Assembly (NCBI GenBank): GCA_028583605.1
Contig: CM053326.1
Span: 36,426,931-36,490,930, forward strand
DNA length: 64,000 bases
Direction of reading: 5' to 3'
Origin: Dastarcus helophoroides
Taxonomy: Eukaryota > Arthropoda > Insecta > Coleoptera > Bothrideridae
The translations under genes were made by a program, and so were the position numbers. Below the pieces are notes generated by a model. That model saw nothing but the letters and a program-made list of their open reading frames with translations, was not told the DNA's origin and did not search any database. Numbering within the stretch: the stretch's first letter is position 1; every line of letters starts with the position of its first letter. Shown here in pieces: positions 24,383 through 37,600 of this stretch.

Positions 24383-26249
24383 AATATAATATGACACTTC
24401 TTTATAGAAAGCACATATAGAACGCCAGTACCCAAATTTTCACAATTTAAATCTCAGTAGCTTTTGATATAATTCTAGTGCACAACGTGGGATACTAGAC
24501 AAGTTGGGCATTTCACGTGAAACGGACAAATAACCAAAAAAGCTAAGGTCTTCGATTTTGCCTAAATTTAGGTATATTACAATCGTTCTACGTGTCTTTG
24601 GTGAAAAAATTACTAAACTAGGGGTGCCTGCAGCGCTTTATGAATCCATACCGCTCTAGAACACGCTAATTTGTTAAAATGCAGTAGGAATTAAATGGGC
24701 ATTGCGGCCAGAATACTTTAAAAATGCTACCACTCGCCAGCACAAATTTCTGTATATCAGCACATTTGAGGCACAAAAGCGTATATTCTCTAATAGTGGA
24801 GTGTTCTCAATATAAGCTAGGCACAGCTTCCTTTAAAACTGTAGTCTGGTTACCTAAAAGGTAGCTAATAGGAATTTTTTTTTACAAACTTTTACTTTTC
24901 GGTCTTAGAGACTTCTCCCTTTTTTGTTTTTCTCTAATTTTTTTGAATTGCTCAGTTTCAACTAAAGATGTTTATTTCTTACACAGAATTACGATCCTGT
25001 TTTCAAAATATCGTACCATAATCGAAAAATTTTAATTTTTCAAAAGCATTTAAATAGTCCAAATTTTGTTGTTTTCTAAAATTTTCTAATTTGATATTTC
25101 CTAACAATTAGATGATTTTCTTGCGTTATTAATTTTTAAATTTTCTACATATTTCTAAAGTTTTTCAGCTCAGTTTTTTTACAATGCTTGCGATTGTTTC
25201 AAAATTTCAAGTCTTTTCTCCAAATTTTTTCGTTCACATTAAAATTTCTTTCTTCCTGGCAATTTGATGTCAAAATTTCGACGTTAACATCTCAATTTCC
25301 ACTGCTTACTCAAAATTTCAGTTTAAATTTAGAAAAATTTGACCTCTTAAAGTGACAATTTCACTAAAAAGAAATCCACTTTCACTTTCAGTGGTTCATT
25401 TTTTGGAATTAGAGTCAATATTTTTAGAGCAATTTGGTAATTGTTAAATTTTCACAGGTATTTTCTGTTTATCAGAAGATTCCCTTTTCATTTCAAAGTA
25501 TGGACTTTTATCCATAAATTTTCAATTTTCCAATAAAACTACTAATATTAGTTTTTAAGTTTGAAGTCGACATAAAAAGACGTTTCTATGCATATGTATA
25601 AAAAGTGAGAAAAGAGATTAAATAAAAGATAAAAATAAATCTCAAAATATTGTAATTTCGAGCTTGTAGATATTTTGAAGATTTGAGCGACACTTTGAGA
25701 AAATAATTAATTTAATAGTTGCTTAGTTTTATCATTTTTAAATAAAATTTGACAATCTCAAAATTAAAGGAACAAATTAAAATTGGGAAGAATTATTGGT
25801 CTCGAAATTTCCAGAAAATTATTTTAAAGTCGATGTTTGTCTTTTAATTTAAATTATTCAATCCCACATTAAATATGATAAGTAAATTCATTTTTAGAAA
25901 AAAGTAAAATAATTTTTTAAAAGTGGAATTTTGGGAAAGTCGGATTTAGCAAAAGGAAGATGTTTCAAAAATTCTAAATTTGGAATTTGGAGAAAAGTAA
26001 AAAAAAACGAACTTTAAATAAAAATACACATATTTTGGTCAAAAAATCATGAATTTCTCAAAATAATTGTTAAGCTTCTGGAGAGGGTTAAATTTTAAGA
26101 AAAATCTTAATTTCTAAAACAAAGCCGCCGAAATAAAGAAAAAAATATGATTTAAAAGAATAGGTCAAATGTTCCAGAAAATCTGATTTAAGATGTTGAT
26201 ATTATCAAAAAAGTGTAATTTTTGGAAAATATTTAAAAACGTATTTGCC

Positions 26250-26785
26250 AACCCTTTCCCTGGAAAGATTAACCGTAAGATCTCTACTTAACGAAGAAAT
26301 TTATCGTAAACACAAAGTCATATGGGCATTAATAACAACATGCCGACAAATTCACGCATTCATTAGAATGCCGTGCGGGGAAAGGGTAAAACTATGCCTA
26401 TAACTCTCAAGGAATAATCTCAGGAAACTTGTAGGGATATGGACAGGTCACTATCGATTAAACAAACACCTCCACAGAATGGAAATTATAAACGACCCGA
26501 GTTGCAGAGGGTGCTTAGAAGAAAATGAGAGTGGCGAGCACGTGATGTGACACTGCCCGGCACTAGCATCAATCAGAGGATCCAAGCTGGGGGACTTCTG
26601 GCCTAGTGTGGCCAGTTTGAGAGAGGCGCATCTAAGAGTCGTTCTTCAGTTTCTCAACAAGGTTGGGTGGCTGAATGAATGACCAAGGACACCTCAATTA
26701 CGGGGATAGCACAATGGGCCCGGAAAGATAGGCTTAAGTGCTAGCCTAAAGTTTAGGCAACCCACAACGAATCCAGAATCCAGAC
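26250..26785 (+). mobile_element. 3' end of a Jockey/R1-type LINE
   Basis: The + strand reads LSRNNLRKLVGIWTGHYRLN, KHLHRMEIINDPSCRGCLEE, then a stop where Trp is expected in EHVM-x-HCPAL, and later LRVVLQFLNKVGWLNE followed by the natural stop. This is the C-terminal region, with its CCHC-type zinc motif, of ORF2 in many insect LINEs. The 3' UTR-like tail extends to about 26785. RT and endonuclease are missing (5' truncation) and at least two nonsense codons are present. A dead copy. Confidence 0.85.
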
Positions 26786-28134
26786 GTATTTTCCAAGAAT
26801 AAACAACAGTTCAAAGTTCGAAAAAAAATTTTAATTTAAAAAAGAATTTAATTTCCTAAAGAAACACAAATATTGAGGACAAATGGGGCGAAATTAAATA
26901 TAAGAATACTGCAAAGCAAACGCAAATTTTTAGAAAGTCGTATTTAAAAATATTAGAATTTTTTTATAGAAATGAGGATTTTGAAAAAAGAGCTAATTTA
27001 GAAAAGAATTAAATTTTCTAAACAAGCACAACTTTTGAGGAGAAACGAGCCGAAATTAAAAATATGTAGAAATCCTGCAAAACAGGTCAAAATTTTCAGA
27101 AATTCGTGTTTAAAAATATTAGAAATTTTCATAGAAATGAGGATATTGAGAAAAGAAGAAATTTCTGAAAAAAATATTTTAATAAAATAATCAAAATTTT
27201 TGTAAAAACGTTATTTCTAAGAAACTGTTTTAATTTCCAAGAGAAAGCCAAATTTTGATATAATAAAACACATTTTTGAAAATAAAATCCAAAATTTCAA
27301 AAAAAGATAAATATTTAAATTGAAATTTCGAAAAAGAGAAGAATACTGACGGTTAAAAGGCTCAATGTCATTCCAGAAATTATAAGAAAACGGCAAATTT
27401 AGAGAATCAAGTTATGTCAAAATTTCAAAAAAATCGAATTACTAAAAAGCCAAAATTTCTAAAACAAATACAATTTTTGAAAAATTTCTATTCCAAAATT
27501 TAGGAGAAAAGACCTATTAGAAAAAAATTTAAAGCTTTAAAAAGGCTTTACATTTTGCTAAAAAAGAAATGTCAAAAACATGAATTTTAAGAAATTTCAA
27601 AGAAAATATATAAATTTTAAGGAATGAGTCGAAATTTCACAGAAAATTTCAGATTTTGAGCTTTATTTTGAAACGAAATGACGAATTTTGGGGAAAAATT
27701 AACAATTTCGAGCCAAATACGATGAAAAAAAAAGCGAAATATCATCCTTCGAGACTCACTCGACAGCATGAACTAGTGGAAGTGCCCCACTCTAACCCAC
27801 CGTGGGTAAAAACGGATTTTGTGTTAAAAATTGAAGTTCTGAAAAATTCAAAAAGTCAAACGTGTAAAATTTCAAAAAAAGCAGAATTTTTGAGAAATAT
27901 TACAAACTTTGAGAAAAAAAAGAACCTAAATTTGGAAATAGTCATAATTTCAAGAATAGTTTAAATTTTCTAAAATAAAATCGAGCCTTAGTAAAAGTGG
28001 TTAATTTATGGAAAAAGTGCAATATTGGAGAATAAATTAGAAATTATAAAAAAAGAAGTTAGGATTTTCAAGAAAGGACAATTTTTGAAATAAAAGTCGA
28101 GATTTCAGGACAGTCAAATATGGAGAAAGTCTAA

Positions 28135-30317
28135 TAGTCCAGTCATCTTAGTCAAAATAGGGTAAGAATCTCGGAATTCAAGATAACCGGCTGTAAACTC
28201 GTATAAACCTTTATTTTAACATCCTAAAACCTACTTACGATAGCGTGTACGCGACTTGTAGATAACTAAGATCAAAGGTCAATAAATCGATTTTTTGCGT
28301 ATTTTTTGCAAATATCTCGTTCCCTGTAAAAGCTACGCTATTTGTATTTATTACAAATATTGTAGGGGATAAAATTCTCTACAACTTTTGTTTTAAAAAT
28401 TTTATTATACATCAAACCGTTTTTGAGATAGAGGGCGGTGAGCGCGCAGTTTTTCACTATGTACAGTGTCATTCAAGTTCAACCTGTAGTCTCGGTCAAA
28501 AACACGCCGCATAGAACCCGTTAATTATTGAAAAATATATAATTATAAATAATTTATATTTTTTCATTGTATGACAATATGACTCCTACCGATTCTGATC
28601 TCAATGAAAATAATGTAACATTCATTATTGATGGCGGATTTTTTCTGCATCGCGTTGTATGGAGTAGAGAAGATACATTTTCTATTATTTTTGATAAATA
28701 CGTCAAGTATTTACAAAATCATTATGGTTCAGACATTGTTGTTGTATTTGATGGATATTCAGACTATTCTAAAAACATAAAAGCCATGGAGCAGCTAAGG
28801 AGAACTGCCGCACTTTCTAAAACATACGAAGTTTGTTTTGACGAAACGATGGTTGTACCTGTTACCCAAGAAAAATTTCTATCTAATGGAAATAATAAAG
28901 AAAAGCTTATTAATATGCTGATTGAAAAATTAAAATCTGTTGATATCAAAACAAAACAGGAAACACTGCAGTAATAATAGAAGATATAGATTTGCTTGTC
29001 ACCTTAATTGGGCGTACTCTATCTCATCGAAAAAATTTTCTTAAAAAAAGTTGGAAAAGGAAATGTAAAAACTAAGATATATTCCTCCAAAAGTTTTGAT
29101 AAATATCCTCGTTTGAAAAAACATATTTTGTTTCTGCACACAGTGAGTGGTTGTGACACGACTCAGCGCTCTTTAAAAAAGAAAAAAAAACTTTTGTAAA
29201 AACACTTGAAAAACTTCCGGATTTGGATCAACTTGCTGCAGCATTTGAAGAAGAAAACTGTCCGGTTCAAAGGTTATTTGAGAATGGAGTGCGAACTTTG
29301 CTAGCAATCTATAATGCTTCAAAATCTGAGGACAGCATCGATCATCTTCGTTATACACAATTCGTCAAATCAACCAAACCTAATAAACCTGTGCAGCTAT
29401 CAAATCTTCCACCAACAAGTGCAGCAGCTCACCAACATTTCAACCGTGTTTACTATCAAGTTCAGACTTGGTTAAAGCATGATTTAGAACCCCAGGAATG
29501 GGCTTGGATAATGCGTAATGGATTCCTGGAACCCACCACTACAATTCTACTTCCAGCTCCAGAAGATTTACTGAATACAATATTCTGCAACTGCAAGAAT
29601 GGTTGTGGTTCGCGATGTGGATGCAGGAAATCGGGGTTACCTTGCTCTTTAGCTTGTGGGCAGTGTAATGGGCAAGCTTGTCTCAATGCTTCACCCTATC
29701 AGAGTGATGTCAATGAAGATGGTACATTTGATCCCGAAATCCTAGAAGACTTGGAGACAAATGTCGTTGAATATGAAAATGATGAAAATTTGAAATTCCA
29801 CAACGACCAGACGACGATGATGAAGAAGAAGAAGAAAACTAAAAATAAGAACATGGAGTTCTCCTTATTTTTATTCATTTTTTTTTTAATTTCAACCATG
29901 AAAAATGTATGAAATCGTATTTCTTAGTAAAAATATAAATTAAAAATTTATTTCTTGTCTTCCTATTACTTAAGAAGTAATTAGTATAAATCTGAATATA
30001 ATTAAAATATAATTCATATATCTCAAAAACGGTTTAAGGTATAAAAAAATTTTAAAATCAAAAGTTGTACAGAATTTCATGTCCTACAATATTTATAATA
30101 AATACAAATAGCGTAGCTTTTATAGGGAACGAGATATTTGCAAAAAATACGCAAAATTTCGATTTTTTGACCTTTGACCTTAGTTATCTACAAGTCGCCT
30201 ACACGCTATCGTAAGTAGGTTTTAAGACAAGTCAAAGGATGTTAAAATAAAGGTTTATAGGAGTTTACAGCTGGTTATCTTGAATTCCGAGGTGAAACCA
30301 CTAAGATGACTGGACTA
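28135..30317 (+). mobile_element. 2.2-kb element with about 295-bp TIRs carrying a nuclease gene
   Basis: The left arm 28135-28430 and right arm 30020-30317 are inverted copies. They start TAGTCCAGTCATCTTAGT at each outer end and share CAAATATCTCGTTCCCTGT-like and CAAAACGGTTT-like phrases at their inner parts. Flanks allow two readings: target duplication TAA (28132-28134 and 30318-30320) with TIR TAGTCC..., or duplication TA with TIR GTCC.... Between the arms lies a single + strand gene, now frameshifted, for a PIN/XPG-like nuclease with a Cys-rich C-terminus (28579-29912). No DDE transposase is visible. The element sits inside A/T field 1, so it is younger than that field. Confidence 0.88.
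28579..29912 (+). pseudogene. PIN/XPG-like nuclease with Cys-rich C-terminal domain, transposon-borne
   Basis: The start is the in-frame ATG at 28579. The N-terminal part (to about 28955) begins with TFIIDGGFFLHRVVW, a PIN/FEN-type first strand with conserved Asp at residue 18, and continues with VVVFDGYSDYSKN and a basic helix. A frame change near 28955 leads to AVIIEDIDLLVTLIG (cf. acidic DTDLLVLL boxes). Another break precedes LHTVSGCDTTQ (29138-29164), which resembles the SGCDT-type acidic loop of this family. The last frame (29223-29912) holds a helical region, then a Cys cluster (29585-29685: CNCKNGCGSRCGCRK, LPCSLACGQC, GQAC) like a zinc-binding CXC domain, then an acidic and Lys-rich tail. 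Four metal-site-like acids are visible, so a nuclease fold is a reasonable inference, but this copy is broken by at least two frameshifts. Proteins of this layout occur widely in animal genomes, often without a name. Confidence 0.72.
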
Positions 30318-31596
30318 TAAATTTTAAAAGTAAACACGCAGTAATTTTCAAAAATGAAAATTACTGCGGAAAAAAGGTCGAAATTTTTAGAAAGGCTTGA
30401 AATTTACAGTAGACATTTGAGGCTTAAGTCGAAAATTCGAAGAAAAATACGCATTTGAAAAAAAGTGTCGAAGTTTTGAGAAAAAGCCAAAATTTGATCA
30501 AAATTTCCAGAAAAATCAAATTAAAAAAGAATTAATTTTCAAAAAAAAGTAGATTTTTTAAAAAAATATTGCAACATTTGGAAGAGGCCTATTTTGAAAA
30601 CAGTTGAAATTCCAAGAGAAGTGCTAGGTTTCGAGAATGAAGTTGAAATGAAAAAAAAATGTTGATTTTCCGAACAAAGTCATTTGGGAATAAATTCAAA
30701 ATTACTAAAGGAAAAATGTTAATAAAAAAAATAAAACCTTCAGAGAAGACGAATTTCGAAAGTCGAAATTTCTGAGAAAGCCCAATTTGGAAAAAAATTC
30801 ACATTATGGGAATAAGCAAAAATTTTAAAAAATATTGCTACAATTAGATAGTCGACATCGCGATAAAAAGGAAGGAATTTCCGAAGAGAGTTGAAATTTA
30901 CCAAATAATATTTATTTTCTGTTGGAAGCTAAATTTAAAACAAAATTAAACAAAGCCAAAATTTCGAAAAAACACCAATTTTCAGAAAAAGAGAAATTTC
31001 GAGAAAAAATTTTGAAATATAAGTTTTATATTTAAAATTATTTCGCCTAGTAATTATGAAGTTAACTTTTGCGAATATGTCTTTAAATTCCTCCTGTGCT
31101 GTAACCTGTAGCACACAATTTGCATATGATTTAAAGTTGCATAGGGAAGATTAAACATTTGGATTTAATACTGTTTTTCAAAACTACGAGTATGCTGATG
31201 TACAGTAGAAATTCATACACTGCGTCGCTGAATGGGGTAAATCACACCCTGTACATTACCCAAGAGCATATACGACCCCTAGCTTTATTCAAAACTCAAA
31301 ACAAGTTCATATACTTGTGCGTTGTAGAAAGCAACTTACATAACAATCGCTAGCTAATTGATGAAATCTAATCCACAAATTCTTTTACGCTTTTAGAATC
31401 ATAAATCATTTCCATAACCAAAATTAATGTATCATAGCGTGGAATCTCACATAAATAATGTATCCACAAATTAAAGCACCTTATAGTAGCTGGAGGCAAA
31501 GCGATATCATAATTATTTATATAAAATCTAAATGCAATTTACTCAACATATAGTCGTGTGCGATGGCTCGCTTTAAGCTCTCTTGAATCAAAGCGC

Positions 31597-31632
31597 TTTA
31601 AAAGTGAGTACCGAGTCATACGTGCAACAGTG
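31597..31632 (+). promoter_or_regulatory. candidate core promoter (TATA-like box and initiator)
   Basis: TTTAAAAG (31597-31604) lies about 30 bases before ACAGTG (31627-31632), close to the arthropod initiator TCAGTY with the A at 31629. Spacing fits a TATA/Inr pair. The start codon follows 71 bases downstream, and the exon then ends in a good splice donor. Confidence 0.5.
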
Positions 31633-31699
31633 AAGGGTACAAGGCAAACTTAGTATCAGATAGTTGAACGCGGTGACAAGTGCAATAATTGGATTTATC

Positions 31700-31708
31700 A
31701 TGAGAACG
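31700..31708 (+). CDS. exon 1 coding part (Met-Arg-Thr) of secreted proline-rich protein
   Basis: ATG AGA ACG is followed at once by GTAATT (donor, GT at 31709-31710), phase 0. Joined to the exon at 56144 it yields MRTISLLFVMSYLISCS, a textbook signal peptide: a basic n-region, a hydrophobic core and small residues at the end. Neither exon alone gives one. The 5' UTR would be about 31629-31699. The proposal rests on promoter, start, donor and the signal-peptide fit; it needs transcript support. Confidence 0.6.
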
Positions 31709-33900
31709 GTAATTATATTTTTTTGTCATAACAAATTAACCCTAGTTGCACCACTAAGCATCTGCTGTGGCTAAAAAATTAAAATTTTACCATAAAATGC
31801 TTCATCGTAGCTTAAAATGCACATAAATAATTTAATAGAATAATAAGCTCCTTCAAAAATTTAATGGAAAATTAAAATAATTTTTATTCTGTTATTGGAA
31901 ATTCGTGTTTGTAATTTTTGTTAAATTTTGCTCGTGCATCTTTTAAGTATGTACACATGGAATATCGACTAGTTCGAGGTAAAATATATGAACATTTTTT
32001 ACTTTTGCACCCCTTCAAGCTTTTGTTATTCCAAAAAGGAAGTTTTTATGACGTCAAAACAACTGACACTTTGATTATGAAAGAATCGTAAAATACAAGC
32101 AATAATCTTACTACCCTTTTTGATGGCTTTTTTCAAGCAGAAAATTAGGTATTTTATTTGCTTGTGGAGAGGCTTATGTTTTTTATGCCCTTGTGTTTTT
32201 TAACTCATTTTTCCTCCTACGAAGTAATCGAAGCGTGTTCGGCGGCCAAATATCTCCGGTGTTACGTGCCGTTGTCAAACAAACCGATTCAGTTTTCGTT
32301 CACAAATTTAGATTTTTAAAGAAATCTGCATCACAATCTACTTTCCTAGCGATTTCCTAGCGAATTTTGTTCACATTAACATATAAACTTAACGAGTAGT
32401 ATTTTGAAAACAACAATGAATTACTGTAAGCGAAATGCAATAAAATTTAAATATTTTTCCAAATTTAGAGGTACCTTTGCCTCGCAATATTTTGCCCAAA
32501 TCTTATTGATTTTTGTGCCTCTGAATTTACTTCAATTGGTACATTTTGTAGAAATTAGATAAAATAAAATAGGAATCCACATTTACTGGTGTGCTACCAA
32601 GTAAACAAACATTACCATCTTATCAAAGGAACTCTGCTCACGAGGTTATTACCATGGAAAGAAATTGGCATTTATATTATAATCGAGATCTAAATCACTT
32701 GGCAAATTCAATCTTTTTGCGATTTCTTACGCTTGGAGTAGAGAAAGTGTAACAGCTAATTCCTTATACTAATTGATTTTATTAATAGTTTTAAAACGTT
32801 GAATTGCATGCTCTTGTTTAAAGTGTTCGTACACCCATGATTTATTACAGGAAGTGCATTGCAAAAAAGCTTAAGTCGTATATTTTTAACGGAATTATAT
32901 CGATACACAAATGTTAGCAAGGACTACTTTTCCTTACAATAGTTATGACATTAACCGAAGACTAGTACATTTCCTTTTCTGTAAAATGCATATCTTCATA
33001 CATAACCCAGTCATTACTCAGCTAAAGTGGGAAGCAAATTCAAATAAACTATAAATTCAAGAGTAAAATATTCAAGGTTTATTATTAAAAATTGAAACTC
33101 TCTGCCATTAATAGCTTTTATGTGGAGAATTAAATTATGAATGTATTTATTGTCCTATAACCCCAAACCCCAATATTGTTAATAGCGTCTCTCACCAGAA
33201 ATTTGTCCAGCAAAGAATCAGGTGGAAGATGTAAGTGCCACTAAAATGCTAGCAAGTGTGATTTTCCCTACAGTTTTTCGCGCATTTCTTCCAGTTACTC
33301 CATAAAATTATAGAAGGGAGGTGAATTTGATTTGATTCCAATATTTTTCTCAATGAAAATCATTTCTTATGTTTGCAAAAACCACCAAAGTTGTTTTAAT
33401 TAAAAAAATATACGAGCAAGCAGAATTTCAAACCAAAACTTAACCAAAAACCGAAAATAAAAAAAAACAGTTTTTTTCTCAATATCAAAATCGAGCTTCA
33501 ACTGAGAAGAAAATATTTCGATTTATCTAGGTTCAGAACACGTTCAAAAATAATTATACTATTATGGATTGATTGATGACACGTAGAACCGCCATGGTGC
33601 GAATACTGTGCGCCATCACTTTTTTTTAGAAATTTCAAATTTTTGCTCACATTTCAGCTTCTTTTTTCATAACTTTAATAATTATCTTTCTTTTTTTTAA
33701 ATTTTCCCAATCGTGTACCACCGGTTTTTAATTTTTTGTTTTGGTCAAAAATAGGGAGTATTCAATAAGAAAACTAATCCCGTACCTTAAGTGTAGCTTT
33801 GAAATTATTATCTTCACAAATAAAGAAAAAATTGGGAGGGTACCATAAGTTTGTTATATCCGATAGTAGAAATGCTCAAAATTTTTAAAACATCCATACT

Positions 33901-34611
33901 GGGTTGCATTCTACTTGCATACGACATTGTTGGCGATAGCCATAGTTTCTCTATGGGCCAATAGGCTAAGAGTCACACGCTTGAGGTCCGTGAATTCTTT
34001 AGTACTTACTTGTCAGAACATTTGTTAGCATTCGAGTTGGATATACCAAACTGACGAGATCTAACAAGATCAAAACCGGTATTTGATTTCCAAACTTCGA
34101 ATCTAATAAATGTTAAAACCTATTGGTCTGTGCATTAGAATCCTTTTCTTCTGGGAAGTTTTTCCTAGAGAGCAACCGCTTCGCTAGGTGGCAGCATGAA
34201 TTTGTAGTCTAGGTTGCATTCTACTTGCATACGACATTGTTGGCGATGGCCATAGTTTCTCTCTATGGACCAATATGTGGTAGTATTTAAGAGTCACACG
34301 CTTGACGTCCGGGAATTCTTTAGTACTTACTTGTCAGAACATTTGTTGGCATTCGAGTTGGATATACCAAACTAACGAGATCTAACAAAATCCAAACTGG
34401 TATTTGGTTTCCAAACTTCAAATCTAATAAATGTTTAATCCTATTAGGCTGTGCGTTAGAATCCTTGTCTTCTGGGAACTTTTTTCTAGAGAGCAACCGC
34501 TTTGCTAGGTGGCAATGTTTCAACTGTTGTAGTTCGGCTACCTTTTATGATTCACTAAACACACCTGGAGGGCTGCATGAATTTGTAGTCTAGGTTGCAT
34601 TCTACTTGCAA
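33901..34611. repeat. tandem duplication, unit of about 310-380 bp
   Basis: GGTTGCATTCTACTTGCATA starts copy 1 (33902) and copy 2 (34212), and a third start (GGTTGCATTCTACTTGCA) appears at 34593. The copies share CATTGTTGGCGAT, GAGTCACACGCTTGA, TTAGTACTTACTTGTCAGAA and GAGAGCAACCGCTT. Copy 2 is longer because it keeps about 55 bp (about 34516-34572, including AGTTCGGCTACC) missing from copy 1. No coding sense was found. Confidence 0.85.
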
Positions 34612-34626
34612 CCATACTGTATTTAT

Positions 34627-37600
34627 AAGATGTATCGAAAAGGATATATCGATATGTTTCGATACATCGGTAAGTTTATTCGATATTTGATGTATCATAT
34701 AAATACAATACTATACCGCAGGAGTTCTCAACCAGCGAGACAAACTTCTCACAATTTCCCTTTTTTTAAAATTCCAGCCTTTTAAAACAAATTTTTACTT
34801 ATTTCAAATTTTCGACTTTTTAAATATGTTGACTTTTTCAAAATTCAATATCATTTAATAAAGAACGTCTGCTTCTGTTTAAATTTTCGGTTTATTTTAA
34901 CTTGAATAATTGTAACTATTTATCAAAATTTCAGTTTTGTAAACTTTAAATTTTTTTGAAAAGGGTAAGTTTTGAAGTTGACATTTTTTACGAATTTATT
35001 CCAGAATTATAGCTTCTTTTTCCAGAATTTGCATATTTTCTCGGATGTCGATGTTTTTCTCAAAATTTTTATTTTTTTAAAATGTCGACTTTTCTAAGGT
35101 TGCATCTTTTTGGAAGTTTTAACAATTTCCAAAATTTCAGATATTCCATTTTTTATGAAAAATTCGATTTTTTTTTGGAAATTTCAACTGTTGATAATTT
35201 CGACATTTTATTTCAAATTTTCTACTGTTTTTTTTTCAATTCCCAACTTTTTCACCGAATTTTTGGCAAATTTATATTTTTTCAAAGCTTCTTTGTAACT
35301 CGTTACTTTTTTAAAACCTTTGTTTTTTTTTGAAAATTTTGAATGTCTATTAAAATGCACAAATGTTTCAAAATTTCGACTTATTTTCAAATTTTCGCAC
35401 TTATTTTCAAAATTTCATTTTTTTTTATATATCCTAAACTTTTGACCCTTTTATAAAATTTATATTTTTTCAAAAATTAACTTTTTTGGAAAACCTTTTT
35501 GTAAAGTATTTTTTGAAATATTTTTATAATTTTGAATATTTTTGACAATTCCCCCATTTTTCAATATTTTGATTTTTGGAATTCATACGAGTTTTTTTAG
35601 AATCTCGATCGAGTTTTTTTTTTTAATTTTAGCTTTTTTAAAGATTTCGACGATTTCAAAATTTTTCTTTAAAATTTTTACTTTGTATTTTAGATTGTTT
35701 CTCTTTAAAAAATTGGGCTCTTTTTAAAATTACGACATTTTTTAAATTTTATTTTTATCATCTATTTTCCAAAATGTTGAAAATTTTTCTTTTTTGTTTT
35801 TTAAAAATTTAGATTTTCTTAAATTGCTTTTTTTCTAAGACTAAATTTTTCAAAAAATTCTTATTTATTTTCAAAATTTCAATATTTCGATTTTTCTAAA
35901 AATTAAATACGAATTTTTTCTAAAACCCCAATATCTTCGAAAATTTTGATTTTTTGGAAATTTTTATTTTTTATGAATATTTCTCCATTTTTCAACATTT
36001 TTAATTTTCTTGAAAAATTTCGGATTTATTTAACATTTTAACTTTTTGGAACATTTTGACTTTTTCAAAAATTTGGAATTTTTTGAACATCTCACATCAT
36101 TTTTTAAATTTTCTAAGATAGGCATTGGAATATATTACATAAAAATGTCGAAGTTTTTAAAAAATATCTGATTTAAAAAAACAAAAATTTAAAAAGTGAA
36201 AACTTTCAAAAAAGTAAATATTTTAAAACAGGATTCATTTAAACAAATTCAAAATTTTCAAAAAAAGCCAATTTCTTAAGAATTATTTGAAATGTTGAAA
36301 TTTTAAATATGAATATATCTTTCAAAAACATTCCAGATCTTTAAAAAAATAGAAATTTTGAAATCATTTTAAGAAAGTCGAAATATTAAAGAAAGGTAAT
36401 TCTTCAAACAATTAAAATTTCCAAAAAAGTCAAAATTTTGAAAAATGTCGAAGCTTTCCTAGAAAGCTTAAAATTCCAAAAAAACTTACGAATTTAAATA
36501 AAACTAACATTTAAAAAATGGCCAAATTTTCGAAAAAAAAAAGTTGAAATTTTAAAAAATGGTCTAAAATTTCAAAAATATTCGTAATTATGAAAAAACG
36601 TCGAGATTTAAAAAAAATGAAGAATTTTCTGTAAAATCTTCTGAAAACCAAAATTTATGAAAAGCCCAAATTGCGAAAAGAAAATCAAAATTATAAAACA
36701 TTTCGAAATTTTTGTTAGTTAAAACTTTGAGAAAAAAGTTAAAAAGTCATAAATCTTAAGAAAAAAAATGCAATTTAAAAAATGTCGATGTTTTCAAAAA
36801 AATCTAAGATTTTCCTAAGAAGTCAATATGTTGAAAAAAATCGACATTATGAAAAAAATTTAAATTTTTGAAGTAAATCAAAAGTTTTAAAATGCAACGA
36901 AATTTTAGCAAAATAATCCAAAATTTTAACAAGAGTGGATTTAAAAAAGATCGATATTTTCAGATAAAACCGAAATGAAAAAATGGAAATTTTTGAAAGT
37001 CAAAGTTTTAAAAAATGACGAAATGAGGAAATTTCGAAATTTTTCGATTTGAAAAATAATGTCATTATTGAAAAAAAATCGACGTTATGAAATGAATTCA
37101 AATTTTCTAAGTAAATACAAAATTTTAAAATGCATCGAAATTTCAGCTAAATAATCCAAAATTTTAACAACAGGCGATTTAAAAAAGATCGATATTTTCA
37201 GATAAAACCGAAATGAAAAGGTGGAAATTTTTGAAAGTCAAAATTTTAGAAAATGAGGAAATGAGGAGATTTTGAAATTTTTCGAAATTTTCATAAAAAA
37301 ATAGGAAGATATTGGTAAAAGACAACCTTTCCAAAAAAATTAAAGATTTTGATAAAATAAAGTAATTTTCAAAAAACTTTCGGAAAAGTTGGAATTTTGA
37401 AAAACAATTCGAATTTCAAAATTTTTAAGAAATGTGGAGATTTAAAATAGTGAAGCATTATAGTTGAATTTTCAAAAAAAAGTAGAAAATTTGAAGAGCC
37501 CAAATATTGAAGAAAAGTGAAAATTATCAAAGAATTGTAAACTTTCAAAAAAAACTAGAGATGAAGAGTGGAAATGTTGAAAAACAGAAAAATTCTGGTT

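Larger units (their letters stand above)
24890..31030. repeat. A/T field 1: degenerate AAATTT / GAAAAA cryptic repeat
   Basis: Up to about 25560 the + strand is T-rich (phrases such as CAAAATTTC and TTTTCAAAATTT). From about 25620 it becomes A-rich (GAAATTTTGAAAAA, GTCGAAATTTC) and stays so to about 31030. No exact period is visible; the phrases are loosely alike, as after long slippage and decay. Two elements are inserted in it: a LINE tail (26250-26785) and the long-TIR nuclease element (28135-30317). Open frames inside, such as 27656-27964, are artefacts of the A-rich composition. Confidence 0.75.

Noticed and set aside
29462..29899. Minus-strand open frames of 74 and 66 codons
   Set aside because: They lie antisense to the Cys-rich end of the nuclease gene.
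35082..35727. Phe-rich open frames on + (83 and 61 codons)
   Set aside because: They arise from T-rich repeat sequence; codon content simply mirrors the TTT/TTC runs.
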